DNA from: Candidatus Jettenia ecosi | Lineage (GTDB): Bacteria > Planctomycetota > Brocadiia > Brocadiales > Brocadiaceae | DNA: 64,000 nucleotides | Reading direction: 5' to 3' | Assembly: GCA_005524015.1 (NCBI GenBank) | Contig: SULG01000005.1 | Span: 1-64,000 of the forward strand | Shown: positions 57,669 through 64,000 of the stretch, in pieces | How the letters are laid out: the number at the start of each line of letters is the position of its first letter | How positions within the stretch are numbered: the stretch's first letter is position 1 | Notes under the pieces: generated by a model | What the model was told of the DNA's origin: nothing | The model's input: only the letters and a program-made list of their open reading frames with translations | Databases searched by the model: none | Made by a program: the position numbers and the translations under genes

Positions 57669-57948
57669 TAAAGGAAAGAATCGAGGGAAGGCTTTCTGCT
57701 TAATTTTGAGTGATTACGATATATAAAGCGAACTGAATATAATACCTCCTCCCCCATGATGGGATGGGAATAAGGGAAAAGGAAACAAGCTCATTGTGTA
57801 TCCTTACCATAACCCTTTCCCATCAAGGGAGAGAAGAATTAATTTTTTAATCCGGCATATTATGAAGAACGAAAGTGGTTGTAAAATTCTATAAATCTCA
57901 TCTGATATTGAGCAATTATAGGTATTCTCATAGAAAAGGGGGGTCTTC

Positions 57949-59319
57949 ATGAGTTCTGTTAATGTAAAAAATATATCGTTAGAAGAAAAACGTGAGATTA
58001 CTCGTAAAATTTTGGAGAATCGCAAAGTTAAATCTCACGTAAAGACCAATGATAAACCTCAGGATTACCAGAACTATAGCTATGATATGTTTATCGGCAA
58101 TCCCGGACCTGAACTGACAGAAATAAAACATTTTAATGAATGGATAGAGAGCGCAACGAGGGATGGTGTATACACATTTGAATCGCCAAGGCTTGGGGCG
58201 CAAAAAACTGAAATTGAAATTGAGCGTGAAACGGGCGATAGGATGAGACTATTGAATTTTTCCAGCTATAACTATCTGGGATTTGGCTATCATCCTGATG
58301 TAATTGCAGCGGCAAAAGATGCTCTCGATACCTATGGCCTTGGTGCGGCTAGTTCACCCGTGATCAGTGGTACGTACGGTATTCATAAAAAGCTGGAAGA
58401 GGATCTCACACATTTTTTTGGATTAGAGGACCGGTCAATATCATTATTTCCCTCTGGCTACAGTGCGAACGTAGGTGTTATACAGGCTTACATGAAGCCT
58501 GGAAATCATATCGTAATGGATCAATCGGCTCATACATCAATTCTTGAAGGGGCGAAGATATCCGGGGCAAACTGTTCCTGTTTTCGACATAATGATAGTG
58601 AACATCTCGATCAAATTTTAAAAGAAATCTCTCCTGGAAAATCACGTGTTCTTGTCTGTGCAGAAAGTGTATATAGCGCCGATGGTGATTATGGTGACCT
58701 TAGCGATATAGTACGGGTGGCTAAAAATTATCAGGCAAGCATTCTCATTGATGAGGCTCATTCAGTTCTGATTGCCGGTGAAAATGGCAGAGGTATTAGT
58801 GAAGAGCAGGGTGTTTTAGAAGACATCGATCTTTATATTATTACTTTTAGTAAGGCATTTAGTGGGGTTGGCGGGGCGTTACTTGCGAAAAAAGAGATAG
58901 TTCGTTATGTTAATTGGTATGCAAAATGTCGCATGTTTTCCTGTGCTTTAGACCCTGCAGTAACCGGTGGTATGATTAAAGTACTTGAACTGGCATCAGG
59001 GCCTGAGGGCGAGAAGAGACGCAGATTACTACGGGAAAATGCGGCGTATTTTAGAAAAAAACTTGCAGGAAAAGTTGATATGAAAAATAGTAAAAGTTGG
59101 ATTGTTCCGGTGATTTATGGTTCAGAACGAAATACCTTAAAACTCAACGACTTTCTTCAGAGAGAAGGTTTTGATGGAAGCATCCTGCAATTTCCATCAG
59201 TACCAAAAAATGAAGCACGTATTCGTATATTTATTACCTCTGAACATACCAAATATCAATTGGATAGGGGTATAGACATCATCCTAAAAGCTGCCGGAAA
59301 ATTTGGGTTTTTATTATAA
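57949..59319 (+). CDS. PLP-dependent alpha-oxoamine synthase family (AONS/KBL/SPT-like)
   Basis: The 456-residue fold-type I enzyme has NFSSYNYLGFGYHPDV, GTYGIHKKLEEDLTHFFG, the cofactor Asp in LIDEAHSVLIAG (D268) and the Schiff-base lysine in TFSKAFSGVGG (Lys302). The family condenses an amino acid with an acyl-thioester. An N-terminal extension of about 60 residues before the core resembles the serine palmitoyltransferase-like members tied to polyketide or lipid assembly, not BioF. Its leader contains the c-di-GMP riboswitch. A B12-type radical SAM gene follows 200 bases later. Confidence 0.88.
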   Translation: MSSVNVKNISLEEKREITRKILENRKVKSHVKTNDKPQDYQNYSYDMFIGNPGPELTEIKHFNEWIESATRDGVYTFESPRLGAQKTEIEIERETGDRMRLLNFSSYNYLGFGYHPDVIAAAKDALDTYGLGAASSPVISGTYGIHKKLEEDLTHFFGLEDRSISLFPSGYSANVGVIQAYMKPGNHIVMDQSAHTSILEGAKISGANCSCFRHNDSEHLDQILKEISPGKSRVLVCAESVYSADGDYGDLSDIVRVAKNYQASILIDEAHSVLIAGENGRGISEEQGVLEDIDLYIITFSKAFSGVGGALLAKKEIVRYVNWYAKCRMFSCALDPAVTGGMIKVLELASGPEGEKRRRLLRENAAYFRKKLAGKVDMKNSKSWIVPVIYGSERNTLKLNDFLQREGFDGSILQFPSVPKNEARIRIFITSEHTKYQLDRGIDIILKAAGKFGFLL

Positions 59320-59516
59320 TAAGCTCAAAGTTACCTTTGTTCTCCTTTTGAAACATCTCCTTTAACCTCTTGATATTACTGGAAAATGCTCATCAACCTT
59401 CCTTTCGTTTCTTTTTGCATTTGACATCATGTTTATTTATGTTATAAAAGGTAAGGATTATAATTGGCTGTACAGGAGTATTTTTAATATTTATTGAGGT
59501 TATTCTGACAAACATA

Positions 59517-60995
59517 ATGAATATACTGTTGATATACCCCGAGTTCCCGGATACATTCTGGAGTTTCAAACATGCACTTAAGTTCATACGTAAAAAGGCC
59601 TCCTTCCCGCCACTAGGATTACTGACAGTTGCTGCAATGCTACCCCCTGAGTGGTCAAAACGTTTAGTTGATGTCAATGTGACAAGACTCAAGGATGAAG
59701 ATCTGTCATGGGCGGATTATGCATTTATCAGCAGCATGGTTATACAAAGAACCTCGGCTCAGCAGATCATTAGACGCTGCAAGGAAGCCAACCTTAAGGT
59801 AGTTGCCGGGGGACCTTTATTCACAAGTGAGCATGAGCAATTTGAGCATGTCGACCATTTCGTTCTTAACGAAGCAGAGCTAACCTTGCCGCCTTTTTTA
59901 GAAGATCTGAATAATAATTGTGCCAGGCGGATATATACCACGTCTCAGTTTGCTGATATTCGGGAGACCCCGTCACCTCTTTGGGAATTAGCCGATCTGA
60001 GGCAATATGCCTCGATGAGCATACAGTACTCCCGGGGTTGTCCATACCACTGCGAGTTCTGCAATGTGACATCATTGTTTGGAAAACGTCCACGTACCAA
60101 AACCGCTGAACAAATCATTACCGAGCTGGATAGTTTCTATAATATGGGGTGGCGCGGACCCGTATTCTTCGTAGATGATAACCTCATCGGGAGCAAAAAA
60201 AACCTCAAAGAAGAATTACTTCCTGCTTTAATTACATGGCAAAAAGAACATGTGCCGATACCGTTTAACACGGAAGCCTCTATCAATCTGGCTGATGATG
60301 ATGACTTGATGCGAATGATGTCTGAAGCAGGCTTTGATGCGGTTTTTGTTGGGATTGAGACGCCGGATACGGATGGCCTGGCAGAATGTAACAAAAAACA
60401 GAACAAAAACCGTAATTTGATTGAAGACGTGCGACGTATTCAGCGAGCCGGACTGCAGGTACAAGCAGGCTTTATCGTAGGTTTTGATAGTGATACGCCA
60501 TCCATCTTTCAGCGGCAAATTGATTTTATACAGAAAAGCGGGATTGTGTCAGCAATGATTGGGCTGCTTCAGGCCCCTGCAGGAACAAAACTATACGAAC
60601 GCCTAAAGCAAGAGGGGCGTTTACTCGGACAGATGTCGGGGGATAATGTAGACGGCACAACAAACATTATTCCTATCATGGACATGGATACATTTCAGGA
60701 AGGATATAAAAATATATTGAGATATATTTATTCCCCTGAAAACTATTATCAGCGCATAAAGACCTTTTTTCGTGAATATAAAATGCCAAAGGTTAAAGTC
60801 CAATTTGAATTTAGTCATATATTGGCATTATTTCGCGCTATCTACCACATTGGTATCATGGGTAATGAGCGTTCCCAATTTTGGAAACTCTTATTATGGA
60901 CGTCTTTTCATCGCCGGGAATTGTTATCGCTCTCTGTTACTCTTGCAATTTACGGTCATCATTTTCGCAAAATTAGTGAATTACACGTCCTTTAA
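59517..60995 (+). CDS. B12-binding-type radical SAM protein (DUF4070-like C-terminus)
   Basis: The 492-residue protein has a Rossmann-like N-terminal cobalamin-type domain (MNILLIYPEFPDTFWSF, VVAGGPLFTS), then the radical SAM motif CPYHCEFC (C175, C179, C182) and a barrel (FFVDDNLIG, FVGIETPD, AGFIVGFDSD). A helical C-terminal region of the DUF4070 type follows. The classical DxHxxG base-off motif is not seen. Enzymes of this group methylate or rearrange unreactive carbons in lipids and natural products; the substrate here is unknown. Confidence 0.88.
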   Translation: MNILLIYPEFPDTFWSFKHALKFIRKKASFPPLGLLTVAAMLPPEWSKRLVDVNVTRLKDEDLSWADYAFISSMVIQRTSAQQIIRRCKEANLKVVAGGPLFTSEHEQFEHVDHFVLNEAELTLPPFLEDLNNNCARRIYTTSQFADIRETPSPLWELADLRQYASMSIQYSRGCPYHCEFCNVTSLFGKRPRTKTAEQIITELDSFYNMGWRGPVFFVDDNLIGSKKNLKEELLPALITWQKEHVPIPFNTEASINLADDDDLMRMMSEAGFDAVFVGIETPDTDGLAECNKKQNKNRNLIEDVRRIQRAGLQVQAGFIVGFDSDTPSIFQRQIDFIQKSGIVSAMIGLLQAPAGTKLYERLKQEGRLLGQMSGDNVDGTTNIIPIMDMDTFQEGYKNILRYIYSPENYYQRIKTFFREYKMPKVKVQFEFSHILALFRAIYHIGIMGNERSQFWKLLLWTSFHRRELLSLSVTLAIYGHHFRKISELHVL

Positions 60996-61128
60996 TTTTG
61001 AAAGGGTCAGATTATAAAATATATTATTATTTAGTATTGTTTTAATGTGTAATATGTAGTAGTATAGTGAACATAGTTGACTTTTGGCTGTATTAGAAGA
61101 TTTGTATTATATGTTTTGATGTGATAAT

Positions 61129-61165
61129 AAGGCTACAATAGTTGCAACTATTGTAGCCTTTTTTT
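61129..61165. terminator. 32-bp perfect palindrome with T tract
   Basis: AAGGCTACAATAGTTG is followed immediately by its exact complement (61129-61160) and T residues. It ends the radical SAM transcript and lies only 44 bases before the cspA start. Confidence 0.85.
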
Positions 61166-61203
61166 ATTTTCTAACTTTTTTATGCTTAAAGGGGGTGATT
61201 TGA

Positions 61204-61404
61204 ATGGCAGCTGGAACAGTAAAATGGTTTAATGATAAAAAGGGTTTTGGTTTTATTACTCAGGATAACGGAACTGATGTATTTGTACATCAGACCGAAA
61301 TTCAAGGTAGTGGATTTAGAACTCTCGCCGAAGGAGATAAGGTCGACTTCGAGGTTATTAAAGACCAAAAGGGTTATAAGGCAGCAAAAGTTGTTAAATT
61401 ATAA
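61204..61404 (+). CDS. cold shock domain protein, CspA family
   Basis: The 66-residue OB-fold protein has the RNA-binding motifs [12 protein letters not shown] (RNP1) and DVFVHQ (RNP2). It binds single-stranded RNA as a chaperone. A GGGGGTG ribosome site precedes the ATG. A terminator hairpin follows at 61514. Confidence 0.96.
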   Translation: MAAGTVKWFNDKKGFGFITQDNGTDVFVHQTEIQGSGFRTLAEGDKVDFEVIKDQKGYKAAKVVKL

Positions 61405-61513
61405 ATGTATGTAAAAGCGTACTCTTATTTTAAAGTAGAAACAACTAAATAGTTATAGTATATAAAAGAATATAGAGTAATCGACTCAATATAATTATAA
61501 TAACAAAATAAGG

Positions 61514-61552
61514 AATCCCAGTATCGGTAAAAGGATATTGGGATTTTTTATT
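61514..61552 (+). terminator. intrinsic terminator after the cold shock gene
   Basis: AATCCCAGTATC (61514-61525) pairs with GATATTGGGATT (61534-61545) with one mismatch, followed by a T-rich run. Confidence 0.8.
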
Positions 61553-61689
61553 TGATTTTTTAACCAATTTTTTGTTCTCTGTTTTGGATTACTATAGAAG
61601 ACATACTACAAGCCAGGCTATTGCGGCAGGTTTGCGCTGACTGCCATACATAATTTGGATATAAAGAAGGGATGATGAAATAAAAATAT

Positions 61690-63477
61690 ATGAGCAAGAA
61701 TAAGAACCGGGATCAAATAGAAGATACCTATAAATGGGATGTGTCTGTTTTGTATGTATCGGATGATAGCTGGGAAGAAGACTACTGCAAGGTAGAAAAA
61801 GAATTTCCTCAGCTTCTCAAGTTCAAAGGCTCTCTTGCCGATCCCCATAAACTTGAGCAGTTTATGCAGTTTTATATTAACCATTCTATCATGAGAGAAA
61901 ATTTATATGTGTATGCAAATGTCCGCTTTTTTGAGAATACCCGAAACGCCATATATGAAGAGATGAAAGGGCGTATCGAACTGCTCGTCTCAAAGATTTC
62001 CGCACAAGCTGTTTTCATGAAAAAAGAGCTGTCCTCTTTATCACAGAATGATATCGATACCATGATTCGTGAAAATCCTCATCTGACGGGGTATCGCTTC
62101 TTTCTGGAAGGCTATGCCCGGTACAATCCTCACATCCTTTCTGAAGAAACGGAAACTGTTTTAGCGGAACTGAAAATTGCCCTGGATAAGTCTGATGATA
62201 TTTTTTCGGCTTATAATGATAACAATATTTCATTCGGGGAATTTGAACACGAGGGAGAAATAATCCGTCTTTCTCATGCAAAGTATGCGCAATTGCTGGA
62301 ATCGCCCGACCGGGATCTCCGGCAAAAAGCATTCGATTATTATTACCGGCCTTACCGGCAGAATATTGACGTCCTGGCAAATACCTATGCAGCACATGTA
62401 CTTGCAAATATTAAGCTGGCGAAGGTTCGGAACTATTCGTCTACGCTGGAGATGTCCCTGTTTCCCGATTACGTGCCAACCCCGGTATTCAGTAATCTCA
62501 TTGAGGTTGTAAAAGAGAATATTGATGCGATCAGTGAATTCAATGCCCTGAAACAGGAAGAGCTTGGAATTGAAAAACTACACTTCTATGATAATTATGT
62601 TCCCCTGGTTCATGAGGTTGATAAGAAATATTCCTATGAAGAAGCAATCGGTCTGGTTCGTACAGCGCTTGAACCCCTCGGCGCAGAATATCTCAGGAAG
62701 TACGATTCTACTGTCCATGCGCGGGTAATTGATGTATTTGAATCCCCCGGCAAGAGATCAGGGGCGTTCTCCTGGGGCAGTTATGCGAGCAGGGGATTAA
62801 TTTTTTTAAATTACACGGAAAAATTCTCTGACGTTTCAACAGTTACCCATGAATTCGGCCATTGCCTGCATCGGGACTACTCCATTGAAAATCAACCCTA
62901 TATCTATTATCAAAATCCAATCTTTTTGGCTGAGATAGCATCGACATTCAATGAAGCTTTGCTGTTTGATCATATGTCAAAGATTGCTAAATCCCGTGAA
63001 GAGAAGAAGTTTTTTCTGTACCACAACATGAAACGCATAGAGGCAACCTTCTACAGACAAACCATGTTCGCAAATTTCGAAAAAGATATTCATGAGATAG
63101 CCGAATCCGGCAAGGCGCTGATCGCAAAAAGCATAACCGGCGTATACCGGAAAAATCTTGAAACATATCTGGGTAAGAGCATAGTTATTGATGATCAGTT
63201 AAACTACGAGTGGGCGAGAATTCCTCATTTTTATCATGCATTTTATGTATACAAATATGCTACCAGTTTATCCGCGGCAATCGCTTTATCCGAACGTGTA
63301 ACCTCCGGTGAAAAAGGCGCTGTCGAAGATTATCTGACATTCCTGAAAGCAGGATCACACAAGGAACCGCTTGAAATTCTGAGAGATGCCGGGGTTGACC
63401 TTACCGGAAAAGAAGCGTATGAAATGACGGTTAACAAATTCAGGAAATTACTGGCAGAGTATAAGTCATTATCATGA
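61690..63477 (+). CDS. pepF: M3-family oligoendopeptidase F
   Basis: The 595-residue zinc peptidase has VTHEFGHCLHRDYS (HExxH) and the later metal Glu in IFLAEIASTFNEALL, both typical of M3 peptidases. The N-terminal helical cap (YKWDVSVLYVSDDSWEEDY) matches PepF. It cleaves short peptides in the cytoplasm. Its last codons overlap the next start (ATGA). Confidence 0.94.
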   Translation: MSKNKNRDQIEDTYKWDVSVLYVSDDSWEEDYCKVEKEFPQLLKFKGSLADPHKLEQFMQFYINHSIMRENLYVYANVRFFENTRNAIYEEMKGRIELLVSKISAQAVFMKKELSSLSQNDIDTMIRENPHLTGYRFFLEGYARYNPHILSEETETVLAELKIALDKSDDIFSAYNDNNISFGEFEHEGEIIRLSHAKYAQLLESPDRDLRQKAFDYYYRPYRQNIDVLANTYAAHVLANIKLAKVRNYSSTLEMSLFPDYVPTPVFSNLIEVVKENIDAISEFNALKQEELGIEKLHFYDNYVPLVHEVDKKYSYEEAIGLVRTALEPLGAEYLRKYDSTVHARVIDVFESPGKRSGAFSWGSYASRGLIFLNYTEKFSDVSTVTHEFGHCLHRDYSIENQPYIYYQNPIFLAEIASTFNEALLFDHMSKIAKSREEKKFFLYHNMKRIEATFYRQTMFANFEKDIHEIAESGKALIAKSITGVYRKNLETYLGKSIVIDDQLNYEWARIPHFYHAFYVYKYATSLSAAIALSERVTSGEKGAVEDYLTFLKAGSHKEPLEILRDAGVDLTGKEAYEMTVNKFRKLLAEYKSLS

Positions 63478-63746
63478 ATAATTGGTTTTTGTATATGATA
63501 CGATGTAAACAGGGAAGATTATACACAGGCATTACTACCGATGTAGAAAGAAGATTTGCAGAACATACAGAAAATAGCAAAAAAGGATCAAAATACTTAA
63601 GAGGAAAAGGCCCTTTAACGTTGATTATGAAAAAGGAGATTGGAAGTAGGGGTATGGCATTAAAGATTGAAGCAAAAGTAAAAAAACTGTCAAAAATTGA
63701 GAAGGAGATGTTCGTTAATGGTAAAATCAAAATAAAAGGAATTTGA
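63474..63746 (+). CDS. GIY-YIG nuclease family protein
   Basis: The 90-residue single-domain protein has WFLYMIRCKQGRLYTGITTDVERRFAEH, with the two Tyr strands and the Arg of the GIY-YIG core, then GPLTLIMKKEIGSRGMALKIEAKVK with the metal Glu. It resembles YhbQ/UPF0213. It overlaps pepF by four bases and the DUF3820 gene by four bases. Confidence 0.92.
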   Translation: MNNWFLYMIRCKQGRLYTGITTDVERRFAEHTENSKKGSKYLRGKGPLTLIMKKEIGSRGMALKIEAKVKKLSKIEKEMFVNGKIKIKGI

Positions 63747-63994
63747 AAAAATTACGGTTAGGCACTTATAAAATAAACGCTATGTTCCCCGATAAAGAGT
63801 ATCTTTTAAAACTTGTACAGACACGTATGCCGTTCGGCAAATATAAAGGAAGATTGTTGATTGATTTGCCGGAGGCGTATATTGTGTGGTTTGCCCAACA
63901 GGGATTCCCCAAAGGTGAATTAGGTAATATGCTTGAGTGTGTCTATGAAATCAAGTTGAATGGATTGGAATATTTATTGAAACCGCTGCGCTAA
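63743..63994 (+). CDS. DUF3820 family protein
   Basis: The 83-residue protein carries MPFGKYKGRLLIDLPEAYI and VWFAQQGFPKGELGNMLE, the DUF3820 signature, which is related to exonuclease-linked modules. The frame opens at a TTG (63743) overlapping the GIY-YIG gene; an ATG at 63782 (MFPDKEYLLK) is nearer the usual family start. Confidence 0.85.
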   Translation: MKKLRLGTYKINAMFPDKEYLLKLVQTRMPFGKYKGRLLIDLPEAYIVWFAQQGFPKGELGNMLECVYEIKLNGLEYLLKPLR

Positions 63995-64000
63995 TCAATG

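Noticed and set aside
57804-58025. Minus-strand frame before the PLP enzyme gene
   Set aside because: No family resemblance or ribosome site; it overlaps the true start of the 57949 gene.
61129-61203. Thermosensor in the cspA leader
   Set aside because: The perfect palindrome has a T tail and is simply explained as a terminator of the radical SAM gene.
1-64000. tRNA or rRNA genes
   Set aside because: I saw no cloverleaf with a conserved T-arm or rRNA-like segment; a dedicated scan was not possible here.

Overview
The window most resembles a chromosome segment of an anammox planctomycete (Candidatus Brocadiaceae, such as Brocadia, Jettenia or Kuenenia). The basis is an AT-rich genome, a bacterial-type CODH/acetyl-CoA synthase (Wood-Ljungdahl) cluster, secreted small c-type cytochromes beside a NosR/NapH-like ferredoxin membrane protein, futalosine-type menaquinone synthesis (MqnE), and many short dispersed palindromic repeats. 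The assignment rests on gene content and remembered family patterns, not on a database search.

Layout. 1-5.7 kb: the start of an IS66 transposase cut by the window edge, an MFS transporter broken by one frameshift, a DUF374 acyltransferase, a DUF2851 protein and Era. 5.8-9.7 kb: a NosR/NapH-like membrane ferredoxin protein and three monohaem cytochromes, with a 0.7 kb promoter-bearing gene-free stretch. 9.7-16.7 kb (minus strand): a tight four-gene operon (flavin oxidoreductase, alkaline-phosphatase-like, MBL-fold, isochorismatase-like), then mqnE and mazG. 16.9-20.8 kb: hemB overlapping a CHASE-like/GAF/PAS/GGDEF sensor, and a small unknown gene. 20.9-33.4 kb: the carbonyl-branch operon cooC1-acsA-acsB-(clpP-like)-acsC-ASKHA activator-cooC2-acsD-acsE, ended by a strong terminator. 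After that come a thioesterase and a secreted DNA/RNA nuclease.

35.6-54.8 kb is a type I-B (Cst/Tneap) CRISPR-Cas locus on the minus strand, in the order cas6-cas8-cas7-cas5-cas3-cas4-cas1-cas2-leader-array, with 89 identical repeats by hand count. It is interrupted by cargo: an S23 four-helix protein, a broken MntA-HepT toxin-antitoxin pair, a SEC-C/HEAT protein, and a GxxExxY gene framed by perfect inverted repeats. The interference module carries lesions or recoding signals: cas8 is split at a poly-A tract, cas3 has only an AUA where its start codon should be, and a second cas8 5' end survives as a remnant. A 9-nt repeat has spread around cas6 and into its reading frame.

54.9-64 kb: a three-gene operon (small membrane protein, GTPase, partner) divergent from cas6; a promoter, c-di-GMP-I riboswitch and terminator ahead of an AONS-like PLP enzyme and a B12-type radical SAM enzyme; then cspA, pepF, a GIY-YIG protein and a DUF3820 protein. 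The GGDEF protein at 17.9 kb could supply the riboswitch ligand.

The most novel observations are in the Cas region (AUA start of cas3, poly-A split of cas8, cas8 remnant with only synonymous differences, in-frame 9-nt repeats in cas6, GxxExxY cassette). Also notable are the c-di-GMP-controlled PLP enzyme and the ClpP homologue with Asn in its triad inside the acs cluster.
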